A stretch of DNA of 50,487 nt. It comes from Nocardioides sp. (GTDB lineage Bacteria; Actinomycetota; Actinomycetes; Propionibacteriales; Nocardioidaceae). The stretch is from NCBI RefSeq assembly GCF_025965415.1, contig NZ_JAOPWY010000020.1, forward strand, positions 1-50,487, read 5' to 3'. Below are positions 8,284-15,887 of this stretch, piece by piece (the first letter of the stretch is position 1; each line of letters starts with the position of its first letter). Below the pieces are notes generated by a model. That model saw nothing but the letters and a program-made list of their open reading frames with translations. It searched no databases and was not told where the DNA came from. Position numbers and translations under genes: made by a program.

Positions 8284-8362
8284 CCCCACCCGTAACCCTG
8301 GCCTCGTCCCGCTCGTTCGTCTGGGTGGGAGCACCCACCAGCAGTGAGACAGGACGAGCACC

Positions 8363-9601
8363 ATGACAGCCCCATTCTCGGCACGACGACGTGCCGACGA
8401 GTTCGAGGCACTCCTCTCCCGGGGACCCGGCACGCCGCTCACCGAGCGCGATGCCGAGCGTTTCGCTGCCCTCCTGGACGTCGTGTCCGACCTGCGCTCG
8501 TTCCCCGAGGTGACGCCGCGGGCGGAGTTCGTGAGCTCCCTGCGCGAGCGCCTCATGGCCGAGGCCGACACGGCGCTGGTGCGCCAGCCCGCCACCCCGG
8601 CGCGCCTGGCGATGCCGATCGCGTCCGGCCGCCGTGACCGCCGCGTCGCCGTGCTGCTCGGCGGTGCCGCACTCGTCGGTGCCACCGCCACCCTGGCGGT
8701 CGCCGCCCAGACCTCGCTGCCCGGGGAGTCGCTGTACGGCGTCAAGCGCGGCATCGAGTCCGCCCAGGTGCGCCTCGCCTCCGACGACGCGGCCCGCGGT
8801 CGCACCCTCCTCGCCCAGGCCGGCACCCGCCTCGACGAGCTCGAGGAGCTCGCGGCGGGCAACGGCGGCAACGACCGCCTCATCCCCGACACCCTCGACG
8901 CCTTCACCGAGCAGTCCGGCGACGGTGTCCGCAGCCTGCTCTCCGCCTACGAGGTCAGCGGCGCCGAGCAGGACGTGCAGAGTGCGCGCGACTTCACCGC
9001 GGAGAGCATGGACCGCCTCACCGCCCTGCAGTACGAGCTGCCCTCCAGCGCGCGTGACGAGCTGCTGGCGGCCGGTCGCACTCTCACCGACCTCGACGTG
9101 GAGCTCGACACCGCCTGCCCGGTGTGCTCCGGCGGAATCACCACGACGCCCGACTTCCTGCTCAGCAGCGCGCCGCCCGACCTGCTCACCGGTCTCGACA
9201 GCGACGAGCTGACCCTGGAGGCCGCTCCGATCTCGGGCCAGGACCTCGAGGGCATCACGGTGCCCGAGGCGCTGCGGTCCCCCGAGGCCAACCTGCCGAC
9301 CCCGACGCCCACCGCGCCCACGTCCACGCTCACGCCCGACGCCGTACCCGACCCGACGAAGGCCGACCCCACGAAGGACCCGGACAAGGTCAAGGACATC
9401 ACCAAGGGTGTCACCGACGGCGTCACCGACACGACCACCGACCTGGCCAACCAGCTCGACGGGGTGACCGGCGGAGCGCTCGGCGGCCTCAGCACCGGCC
9501 TCGACAACGCCACCGGGGGCCTCATCGGCGAGGTGACGGGCACGCTCGACGGGGCCACCGGTGGCACCCTCGGAAACGCGACCGGCGACCTGCTGCCCTG
9601 A
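8363..9601 (+). CDS. rsbN: Membrane anti-sigma factor, RsbN-like (DUF5667)
   Basis: This 412-residue protein is the probable antagonist of the adjacent ECF sigma factor. Residues 1-90 are cytosolic (RRRADEFEALL, then SFPEVTPRAEFVSSLRERLMAEA). One membrane helix spans about residues 94-116. An extracytoplasmic DUF5667 domain starts at LPGESLYGVKRGIESAQVRLA (about 119-230). A Pro/Thr/Lys-rich linker is followed by three Gly/Thr-rich repeats (LDGVTGGALGGLS, LDNATGGLIGEVT, LDGATGGTLGNAT) at the C-terminus. The gene begins 79 bp after the sigma gene with ATG preceded by AGGACGAG. Sigma binding by the N-terminal domain is inferred from the Streptomyces pair; the C-terminal repeats may contact the cell wall. 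Confidence 0.85.
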   Translation: MTAPFSARRRADEFEALLSRGPGTPLTERDAERFAALLDVVSDLRSFPEVTPRAEFVSSLRERLMAEADTALVRQPATPARLAMPIASGRRDRRVAVLLGGAALVGATATLAVAAQTSLPGESLYGVKRGIESAQVRLASDDAARGRTLLAQAGTRLDELEELAAGNGGNDRLIPDTLDAFTEQSGDGVRSLLSAYEVSGAEQDVQSARDFTAESMDRLTALQYELPSSARDELLAAGRTLTDLDVELDTACPVCSGGITTTPDFLLSSAPPDLLTGLDSDELTLEAAPISGQDLEGITVPEALRSPEANLPTPTPTAPTSTLTPDAVPDPTKADPTKDPDKVKDITKGVTDGVTDTTTDLANQLDGVTGGALGGLSTGLDNATGGLIGEVTGTLDGATGGTLGNATGDLLP

Positions 9602-9622
9602 CGACCCGCGACCGGTGAGGGC

Positions 9623-10855
9623 CTAGCTGAAGACGCCGTCGCGCTCGCGCAGCAGGTCGAAGAGCGTGTGCTGGATGGTCTCGCGCACCTGGTCGGTGAC
9701 GTTGAAGACCAGCATCGGGTCCTCGGCCTCGGTGGCGTCGTAGGAGTCGGTGCGGATCGGCTCGCCGAACTCCAGGATCCACTTCGAGGGCAGCGGCACC
9801 ATGCCGAGCGGCCCGAGCCACGGGAAGAACGGTGTGATCGGGATGTAGGGGACCCCCAGCAGCCGCGCCAGTGACGGCACGTTGCCGACGAGGGGGTAGA
9901 TCTCCTCGGCGCCGACCACCGACAGGGGGATGATGGGTACGCCGGTGCGCAGCGCGGCCGACACGAAGCCACCGCGGCCGAAGCGCTGAAGCTTGTAGCG
10001 CTCGCTGAACGGCTTGCCGATGCCCTTGAAGCCTTCCGGCCACACGCCCACGAGGTCGCCGCCGGACAGCATCCGCTCGGCGTCCTCGACGCACGCGAGG
10101 GTGGCGCCTCCCTTGCGGGCCAGCGAGCTGATGACGGGCATCTTGAAGACCAGGTCGGCGCCGAGCGGGCGCAGGAAGCGGTGAGCCTGGTCGTGCACCG
10201 CGAGCATCGTCATCAGTCCGTCGAGCGGCACCGTGCCGGAGTGGTTGGACACGACGAGCGCGCCGCCCTCCGCGGGGATGTTCTCCAGCCCGCGCACCTC
10301 GAGGCGGAACCACTTCTCCGCCACCGGTCGCAGGGCCGCCATGAAGAAGCGTTCGGTGAGCTCGCGGTCGAAGCCGTAGTCGTCGACCTCGTAGTCGCCC
10401 TCGAGGCGGCGACGCATGAACGCCATCAGCTCGGCGAGGCGTCGCTCCCAGTCGTCACCGAAGACCTCCATCGCAGCGCCCTGGGCGGCCGAGAGCCAGT
10501 CGCCGGCCGGGATCCCGGTCCTGGGCGGTGCGGCAGCCACCTTCTCTCGGGGAGATCCTGTGGCTGGACCACCGCTCGCCACGGCACCCGGGGCGGCGGG
10601 CTCGGCGACGGGTGCGCTGCGCGGGGCTTTCGTCGCCGGCTTCGTGGCGGCCGGCTTCGTGGCGGCCGGCTTCGTGGCAGCGGGCGTGGCGGCGGGCGGC
10701 TTGGCGGCGGACTTCTTGGCGGCGGACTTCTTCTGGGCGGCGGGGGCCAGGTCGCGCGCCGCCGACGACGGGCGGGCCCGGCCCGAGCCGCGACCCGGAC
10801 GGCCTCCGGTGCCGATCGGGATGACCACGGCGTCCTCGCGCGCCTTCTCAGGCAC
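9623..10855 (-). CDS. Lysophospholipid acyltransferase family protein with Ala/Lys/Pro-rich N-terminus
   Basis: This PlsC-like 1-acyl-glycerol-phosphate acyltransferase homologue has 410 residues. Block I is VVSNHSGTVPLDG (His and Asp four residues apart, about 204-212) and block III is VGVWPEGFKGIGKPF (about 270-283). The first 115 residues are low complexity with histone-H1-like AAKK and ATKPA repeats, followed by an acidic/basic region. The GTG at 10855 has AAGGAG eight bases upstream and overlaps the SDR stop by eight bases; longer frames upstream lie inside that gene. The M. tuberculosis counterpart is Rv0502. The lipid acceptor is unknown. The basic tail could bind anionic phospholipid or nucleic acid. 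Confidence 0.88.
   Translation of the reverse strand: MPEKAREDAVVIPIGTGGRPGRGSGRARPSSAARDLAPAAQKKSAAKKSAAKPPAATPAATKPAATKPAATKPATKAPRSAPVAEPAAPGAVASGGPATGSPREKVAAAPPRTGIPAGDWLSAAQGAAMEVFGDDWERRLAELMAFMRRRLEGDYEVDDYGFDRELTERFFMAALRPVAEKWFRLEVRGLENIPAEGGALVVSNHSGTVPLDGLMTMLAVHDQAHRFLRPLGADLVFKMPVISSLARKGGATLACVEDAERMLSGGDLVGVWPEGFKGIGKPFSERYKLQRFGRGGFVSAALRTGVPIIPLSVVGAEEIYPLVGNVPSLARLLGVPYIPITPFFPWLGPLGMVPLPSKWILEFGEPIRTDSYDATEAEDPMLVFNVTDQVRETIQHTLFDLLRERDGVFS
10635..10679. repeat. Three 15-bp tandem repeats inside the acyltransferase gene
   Basis: GCCGGCTTCGTGGCG occurs at 10635-10649 and 10650-10664, and with one change at 10665-10679. On the minus strand it encodes repeated ATKPA pentapeptides. 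Copy number may vary between strains. Confidence 0.9.
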
Positions 10856-11825
10856 GACCGGCTCCTTCCAGCGGCGCCGGCGTGAGCTCGCGGCAGAAGT
10901 CTGCGAACGCCTCGGCGGTGGAGTAGGTCGGCTCGAAGCCGAGCTGGGTGCGCATCCGGGTGGTGTCCACACCACGACCGTAGGTGAGGAACACCAGCTG
11001 CTCGGGCGAGAAGTCCGACAGGCGAGCCTGCCGCATCGTCGCGCCGAGGCGGCCCACGGCGAAGCGCGGCATCGCGAGCGACGGCTTGCCGAGGCGGCGT
11101 ACGGCCTGGCTCAGCGTCATCAGCCCGTCGCCGGCGACGTTGAACGTGCCGGGGATCCCGGACGTCGCGGCGTGGCGCAGCACGGCGAGCAGGTCGTCCT
11201 CGTGGAGGAACTGCAGGCGCGGGTCGAAGCCCAGCACGCGCGGCACCACCGGGAGCCGGAAGTAGTTGGTCAGCGGGCTCGAGACGTGCGGCCCGACGAC
11301 GTTGGCGGCGCGGATCATCGTGACGTCGACGTCGGGGCGGCGGCGGGCGAACCCGCGGACGTAGCCCTCGATCTCGTAGACGTCCTTGCCGTAGCCGGAG
11401 GAGGGCAGGCGCTTGGGCCCCATGTCCTCGGTGAACATCGCGGGGTCGCGCGGGCTCGAGCCGTAGACCGTGGTCGTCGACTTCACCACCAGGCGATCGA
11501 CCGTCGTCGACTTCTGGCACGCAGCGAGCAGCTGCATGGAGCCGATGACGTTGAGCTCCTTCATCGTCCCGCGACCACCGGCCGAGCCGGGCGTCGCGAT
11601 CACGCTCATGTGGACGACCGTGTCGACGTCCTCCTTGGCGAGGACCTTCGCGATGACGGGGTTGCGGATGTCAGCGCGGACGAAGGAGACGTCCCCGATG
11701 TCGCCCCGCGGGGGGACGACGTCCACCCCGATCACTCGCTCGATGGACGGGTCGCCGGTCGCGGCGCGCGCGAATCGTCGACCGATGTCCCGGGAGATCC
11801 CGGTGACCAGCACGACCCGTCCCAT
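10848..11825 (-). CDS. NAD-dependent epimerase/dehydratase family protein (extended SDR)
   Basis: This 325-residue extended short-chain dehydrogenase-fold protein starts with the nucleotide-binding segment MGRVVLVTGISRDIGRRFA. It also has DIRNP, VVHMSVIATPG and STTTVYGSSP, the last at the usual serine/threonine position. The active-site region reads SSGYGKDVYEIEGY, where the residue four after tyrosine is Val rather than the Lys of the YxxxK motif, so classical SDR catalysis is doubtful. The M. tuberculosis orthologue by position is Rv0501 (annotated galE2). It lies 11 bp after the bS22 gene and overlaps the acyltransferase gene. No Shine-Dalgarno is visible. Confidence 0.85.
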   Translation of the reverse strand: MGRVVLVTGISRDIGRRFARAATGDPSIERVIGVDVVPPRGDIGDVSFVRADIRNPVIAKVLAKEDVDTVVHMSVIATPGSAGGRGTMKELNVIGSMQLLAACQKSTTVDRLVVKSTTTVYGSSPRDPAMFTEDMGPKRLPSSGYGKDVYEIEGYVRGFARRRPDVDVTMIRAANVVGPHVSSPLTNYFRLPVVPRVLGFDPRLQFLHEDDLLAVLRHAATSGIPGTFNVAGDGLMTLSQAVRRLGKPSLAMPRFAVGRLGATMRQARLSDFSPEQLVFLTYGRGVDTTRMRTQLGFEPTYSTAEAFADFCRELTPAPLEGAGRA

Positions 11826-11836
11826 GGTCGAGGGTG

Positions 11837-11938
11837 TTACTTGCCGAGCTTGCGGCGCTGGACGCGCGTCTTCTTGAGCAGCTTGCGGTGCTTCTTCTTG
11901 GCCATGCGCTTGCGCCGCTTCTTGATGACAGAACCCAC
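11837..11938 (-). CDS. Small ribosomal subunit protein bS22 (AURKAIP1/COX24 domain)
   Basis: This 33-residue, extremely basic peptide contains [18 protein letters not shown] and ends in RVQRRKLGK. It is nearly identical to the actinobacterial 30S protein bS22 seen in mycobacterial ribosome structures (the Rv0500B product). The GTG start at 11938 is supported by AAAGGAAAGG 11 bases upstream and by the conserved N-terminus xGSVIKKR. It lies between the HTH gene and the SDR gene, exactly as in mycobacteria. Confidence 0.93.
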   Translation of the reverse strand: MGSVIKKRRKRMAKKKHRKLLKKTRVQRRKLGK

Positions 11939-12048
11939 GTGGATCAGACCTTTCCTTTCGGCCGACACCTGTCGGCCGGACCCGCCCACCCTACTTGGCA
12001 GGGGTGGGCAGCGCGGAATCGCGTCAGGTCAGTGCATCCACGCCGAGC

Positions 12049-12255
12049 TCAGCCCGCGTTGTAGAAGCTCTTGCGCAGGTAGTCGTTGACGTCGTCCTCG
12101 GTGACCCGGAACGAACGGCCGACGCGGACCGCGGGCAGGTCGCCGCCGTGCACGAGCCGGTAGACCGTCATCTTCGAGACGCGCATCCTGGACGCCACCT
12201 CTGCGATGGTGAGGAAATGGGCCTCGGACATGTCTCCAGGGGTGTTCGCAGCCAT
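12049..12255 (-). CDS. Excisionase-fold helix-turn-helix DNA-binding protein
   Basis: This 68-residue MerR/excisionase-like winged helix reads LTIAEVASRMRVSKMTVYRLVHGGDLPAVRVGRSFRVTEDDVNDYLRKSF. It resembles Rv0500A and, by position, BdtA of Streptomyces rather than a phage excisionase. The ATG at 12255 was chosen; a GTG nine bases upstream (12264) is closer to the AAGGA sequence and is an alternative. It is followed by the bS22 gene. Its targets are unknown; conservation of the pair suggests a housekeeping or developmental regulatory role. Confidence 0.88.
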   Translation of the reverse strand: MAANTPGDMSEAHFLTIAEVASRMRVSKMTVYRLVHGGDLPAVRVGRSFRVTEDDVNDYLRKSFYNAG

Positions 12256-12320
12256 GATGTGCACCGATCCTTCTGTGCGGGACGGCGCCGGCTTCCCCAC
12301 CGGCGTCACAGGCGTGCCGC

Positions 12321-12334
12321 TTCTCGTGAGAATA
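12321..12334 (-). promoter_or_regulatory. Promoter -10 and overlapping palindrome upstream of the HTH gene
   Basis: On the minus strand TATTCT (12334-12329) is a good -10 hexamer, 74 bases before the ATG. It overlaps the inverted repeat TTCTCGTGAGAA (12321-12332), a plausible operator, perhaps autoregulatory. Confidence 0.35.
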
Positions 12335-12437
12335 GGGCTCGCGTGACGGGTGGGGAAGAGGAACGCCAAAGAAACATGTGGGACTGACGGCGTGTCGGTT
12401 TGATTCTTTACCGTGGCCCTCCCTCCCCCGGCCGCGC

Positions 12438-13619
12438 TCAGGGCAGCGGGTCGAGGCCGTGCAGCGGGAAGATCTCCATCCGCGTGGCGTGGATGGCACG
12501 GTCCAGCCAGGCGTCCGGGTCGTAGCCCGCGGACCAGTCCCGGTAGGCCGGGGTGCGCCCGTCGGTCATCCGGTGCGGCGCGGTCGCCCCCAGCACCTCC
12601 TCGACGTACGCCCGCCAGGCCGGCGGCGTCGCCAGCGTGGGCTCGAGCGGGTGCCCGGCGGCGATGGCGATGAGGTGCGTCCAGGCTCGCGGCACGACGT
12701 CGACGACGGAGTAGCCGCCACCACCGGTGACCACCCAGCGGCCGCCGGCGACCTCGTGGGCGAGCTCGTGGAGGGCGACGTACGCCGCTCGCTGCCCGTC
12801 GACGCTCAGCATCATGTGGGCGAGCGGGTCGTTCATGTGGGAGTCGCAGCCGTGCTGGGTGACCAGCACGTCGGGGCGGAACTCGCGCAGGAGCGGGGGT
12901 ACGACGGCGTGGAAGGCGCGCAGCCATCCCGCGTCGGCGGTGCCCGGCGGGAGCGCGACGTTGACCGCCGACCCCTCGGCACCCTCGCCGCCGGTGTCGG
13001 TCGGGAAGCCGGTGCCGGGGAACAGCATCTGCCCGGTCTCGTGCAGGGAGATGGTCAGCACCCGCGGGTCGTCCCAGAAGATCTTCTCCACGCCGTCGCC
13101 GTGGTGGACGTCGATGTCGACGTAGGCCACCCGTTCGGCTCCGTCGGCCAGCAGCTGCGTGATGCCGACGGCGACGTCGTTGTAGATGCAGAAGCCGCTG
13201 GCGCGGTCGGGCATCGCGTGGTGCAGGCCGCCGGCGATGTTGACGGAGTGGAGCGACTCGCCGCTCCACACCTGGCGGCAGGCCTCGAGGCTGGCGCCGA
13301 CGACGTGGGCGCTGGCGAGGTGCATGCCCTGGAAGACCGGGTCGTCCTCGGTGCCGAGCCCGCGGTCGTGGTCGACCCAGCCCGGCGTCGTACCTGCCTT
13401 GGTGACCGCCTCGATGAGGCCCTGGTCGTGCACGGTGGCGACCTGCTCGGCGGTGGCCATGGGTGCGTCGACGCGCTTGACGCCGTCGAGCACGCCGAGC
13501 TCCTCCGCGAGCCGCATCGTCAGGTCGACGCGGACCGGCGACATCGGGTGGGTCGGCCCGAAGTCGTAGTCGGTGAGCGTCGGGTCGAAGACGATCGACG
13601 TGGGCCCGGCACACTCCAT
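12438..13619 (-). CDS. acuC: Acetoin utilization protein AcuC, class I histone-deacetylase-like
   Basis: This 393-residue zinc-dependent deacetylase belongs to the arginase/HDAC fold. The paired catalytic histidines are in NIAGGLHHAMP (133-134). Metal ligands Asp170 and His172 are in YVDIDVHHGDG, the third aspartate is in VTQHGCDSH, and the glycine loop is TGGGGYSV. AcuC proteins deacetylate lysines on metabolic enzymes such as acetyl-CoA synthetase. No acetoin or acs genes are adjacent, so the target is not indicated here. It lies between proC and the HTH gene on the same strand. Confidence 0.92.
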   Translation of the reverse strand: MECAGPTSIVFDPTLTDYDFGPTHPMSPVRVDLTMRLAEELGVLDGVKRVDAPMATAEQVATVHDQGLIEAVTKAGTTPGWVDHDRGLGTEDDPVFQGMHLASAHVVGASLEACRQVWSGESLHSVNIAGGLHHAMPDRASGFCIYNDVAVGITQLLADGAERVAYVDIDVHHGDGVEKIFWDDPRVLTISLHETGQMLFPGTGFPTDTGGEGAEGSAVNVALPPGTADAGWLRAFHAVVPPLLREFRPDVLVTQHGCDSHMNDPLAHMMLSVDGQRAAYVALHELAHEVAGGRWVVTGGGGYSVVDVVPRAWTHLIAIAAGHPLEPTLATPPAWRAYVEEVLGATAPHRMTDGRTPAYRDWSAGYDPDAWLDRAIHATRMEIFPLHGLDPLP

Positions 13620-13677
13620 GTGGCGGACGTTACTCCTGGCAGACGGTGACGGACCGGTCGGCCCGACGGGCGTCGTG

Positions 13678-14478
13678 TCAGGATCCCTCGGCCAGCTCGC
13701 GCGAGCGGTTGCGGGCGGCCTCCATGGCGGCGAGGAACGCCGCGCGGACCTTGTGGATCTCGAGCTCGCGCAGCGCGGACGCCGTCGTCCCTCCCGGCGA
13801 GGTGACCTGCTCGCGCAGGACGACCGGGTGGGTGCCGGTCTCGCGGAGCATCGCGGCGGACCCGACGAGGGTCTGCACGACGAGCTCGGTGGCGGTGGCG
13901 CGGGGCAGGCCGAGGTGGACGCCCGCCTCGATCATCGACTCGACGACGAAGAAGATGTAGGCCGGGCCGGAGCCGGAGATCGCGGTGACCGCGTCCATCT
14001 GCTTCTCGGGGATCCGGAGCACCTTGCCGGTGGAGGCCATCAGCGACTCGGCCTCGGTCAGGTGCGACTCGTCGCAGTGGGAGCCGGGCGCGATGGCCGC
14101 CATGCCCTCGTCGACGAGGGCGGGAGTGTTGGGCATGACGCGGACGACGGCGATGCCCTCGGGCACGCGCGACTCGATGAAGGCGGTGGTGATGCCTGCG
14201 GCGAGCGACACGACGAGCTGGCCGGGGCGCAGGTCACCGGCGATCTCGTCGAGCACGTCGCCCATGTCCTGCGGCTTGACCACCAGCGCGACGGTGTCGG
14301 CCTTGGCGGCCGCCTCGCGGTTGGAGACGACGGCCACGCCGTAGCGCTCCTCGAGCTCGCGGGCCCGGTCGGCCCGCTTCTCGCCGACCATCAACTGGTC
14401 GACGCGCCGCCCGGCGCGCACCAGCCCCGAGAGGAGGGTCTCCCCCATCACCCCGGCGCCGATGATCGCTGTGCTCAT
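13678..14478 (-). CDS. proC: Pyrroline-5-carboxylate reductase
   Basis: ProC makes L-proline from pyrroline-5-carboxylate with NAD(P)H. It has 266 residues. The N-terminal Rossmann motif is AIIGAGVMGETLLSGL, VKPQD is near residue 68, and the C-terminal family signature is SPGGTTASALRELE. The start lies nine bases after the proline dehydrogenase stop, so the two are probably co-transcribed although they run opposite reactions. Position relative to the HTH, bS22 and SDR genes matches Rv0500. Confidence 0.95.
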   Translation of the reverse strand: MSTAIIGAGVMGETLLSGLVRAGRRVDQLMVGEKRADRARELEERYGVAVVSNREAAAKADTVALVVKPQDMGDVLDEIAGDLRPGQLVVSLAAGITTAFIESRVPEGIAVVRVMPNTPALVDEGMAAIAPGSHCDESHLTEAESLMASTGKVLRIPEKQMDAVTAISGSGPAYIFFVVESMIEAGVHLGLPRATATELVVQTLVGSAAMLRETGTHPVVLREQVTSPGGTTASALRELEIHKVRAAFLAAMEAARNRSRELAEGS

Positions 14479-14487
14479 GAGGCCAAC

Positions 14488-15423
14488 CTACTTCTTCGAG
14501 ACGAGCGAGCGCGCGAAGAAGGCGAGGTTCTGGGGCTTCTCGGCCAAGCGGCGCATCAGGTAGCCGTACCACTCGGTGCCGTAGGGGATGTAGACGCGCA
14601 TGGTCTCCCCGGCGGCGGCGAGGCGCTTCTGCTCGTCGGGTCTGATGCCGTAGAGCATCTGGAACTCGTAGGTCCCCGGGCGTCGGCCGAAGCGGCTCGC
14701 GAGCGACGAGGCGATCTGGATCATCCGCGGGTCGTGCGTCGCGATCATCGGGTAACCCTGACCGGCCAGGAGCACCTTGAGGCAGCGCACGTAGGACTTG
14801 TCGATGTCGATCTTGTCCTGGAAGGCGACCGCCTCGGGCTCCATGTAGGCGCCCTTGCACAGCCGCACGCGCGAGCCCTCGTAGGCCAGCGACCGGCAGT
14901 CGGCCTCGGTGCGGCGCAGCATCGCCTGCAGCACGGCGCCGGTCTCGGGGAAGTCCTTGCGGAGCTCGCGCAGGATCGAGAGCGTCGAGTCGGTGGTGGT
15001 GTGGTCCTCCATGTCGAGGGTCACCGTGGTGCCGGTGTTGCGGGCGGCCCGGCAGATCTCGCGGGCGTTCTCCAGGGCGACCTTGTGACCGTTGTCGGGG
15101 AGGAACTGACCGATCGCGCTCAGCTTGACCGACACCTCGGCCTGCGCGGCCAGGCCGCGCGAGGACAGCTCGGACAGGACGTCCTTGTAGGCCGCGACGG
15201 TCGCCTCGGCCTGCGCGGCGTCGGTGGTGTCCTCGCCGAGGTAGTCCAGCGTCACCCGCAGGCCGTCGTCGACCAGCTCGGAGGTGGCGCGGACGGCATC
15301 GGCCGTCGCCTCACCCGGGACGTAGCTGGTGACGATGCCGCTGGAGACGCGCATGGTCGAGACGAGCTTCTTGACCCCCTGGCTGCGGGCGAGCAGGAGG
15401 ATCGGCTGGCGGAGCAACGACAT
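14488..15423 (-). CDS. Proline dehydrogenase (monofunctional, FAD-dependent)
   Basis: This 311-residue single-domain proline dehydrogenase oxidises L-proline to pyrroline-5-carboxylate. The TIM-barrel core shows SVKLSAIGQFLP, TLDMEDHTTTDSTL and RLCKGAYMEPEAVAF (substrate and FAD lysine/arginine region), then ATHDPRMIQIA, YEFQMLYGIRPDEQKRLA and RVYIPYGTEWYGYLMRRLAEKPQN, the typical C-terminal substrate motif. There is no P5C dehydrogenase domain or neighbour. It heads a pair with proC. The -10 TAGCCT ends seven bases before the ATG, suggesting a leaderless message. Confidence 0.93.
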   Translation of the reverse strand: MSLLRQPILLLARSQGVKKLVSTMRVSSGIVTSYVPGEATADAVRATSELVDDGLRVTLDYLGEDTTDAAQAEATVAAYKDVLSELSSRGLAAQAEVSVKLSAIGQFLPDNGHKVALENAREICRAARNTGTTVTLDMEDHTTTDSTLSILRELRKDFPETGAVLQAMLRRTEADCRSLAYEGSRVRLCKGAYMEPEAVAFQDKIDIDKSYVRCLKVLLAGQGYPMIATHDPRMIQIASSLASRFGRRPGTYEFQMLYGIRPDEQKRLAAAGETMRVYIPYGTEWYGYLMRRLAEKPQNLAFFARSLVSKK

Positions 15424-15430
15424 GGCCGAC

Positions 15431-15436
15431 AGGCTA
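15431..15436 (-). promoter_or_regulatory. -10 box of proline dehydrogenase, leaderless type
   Basis: TAGCCT on the minus strand, seven bases before the ATG at 15423; no ribosome site between them. Confidence 0.5.
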
Positions 15437-15493
15437 CGCCGATCCTCATCGAACCTTCACAGGTCCTCCACCCCTTCGGCAGGCCCGCGCACC

Positions 15494-15499
15494 TACCGT
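15494..15499 (+). promoter_or_regulatory. -10 box of the small membrane protein gene, leaderless type
   Basis: TACCGT ends seven bases before the ATG at 15507. A GGAG lies too close to the start (2-nt spacing) to be a normal ribosome site. Confidence 0.45.
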
Positions 15500-15506
15500 C
15501 GGAGCC

Positions 15507-15878
15507 ATGATCTCGAGCCCCTCAGCAGCGGCCCCGCGCTACGCCCTCGCCCTCGGCATGTCGCTCATGACCGTCCTCTTCCTGTTGTTCGGCATCGGTG
15601 CCCTGGGCATCGTGGGCGACGGGGACCGCGACGCGATCTACCTCGCGGCGCCGGCCGTCGGGCTGCTCGTCGCCGTCCTCACCCGCTTCCGTCCCGGAGG
15701 CATGGTGCTCGCGTTGGGCGCAGCCTCGGTGACGACGCTGCTCGCGGGCGTCGTCGCGGTCGTCCTGATCACCACCGACCGCGAGTCCGCGTCCGTCCTC
15801 GACGTCGTGGGCCTGACCGGGATGTACGCCGTCCTGTTCGCCGCGGCCGCCGTGCTCTTCCGGCGCGTGCCTGAGTAA
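15507..15878 (+). CDS. Small four-helix integral membrane protein, unknown function
   Basis: This 123-residue protein has about four hydrophobic helices (ALALGMSLMTVLFLLFGIGALGIV, IYLAAPAVGLLVAVL, MVLALGAASVTTLLAGVVAVVLI and VVGLTGMYAVLFAAAAVLF). No recognised domain or catalytic motif was seen. It is transcribed divergently from proline dehydrogenase (83 bp between starts), and its stop lies only nine bases from the end of the convergent ABC permease gene. Coding is supported by G/C bias at third positions and by the upstream -10 box. Confidence 0.75.
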   Translation: MISSPSAAAPRYALALGMSLMTVLFLLFGIGALGIVGDGDRDAIYLAAPAVGLLVAVLTRFRPGGMVLALGAASVTTLLAGVVAVVLITTDRESASVLDVVGLTGMYAVLFAAAAVLFRRVPE

Positions 15879-15887
15879 GCGGACGGG

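Noticed and set aside
12049..12255. Phage excisionase or integrated element marker
   Set aside because: The protein has an excisionase fold, but the gene sits in a strongly conserved chromosomal order (proC, bS22, SDR) with no integrase or att repeats.
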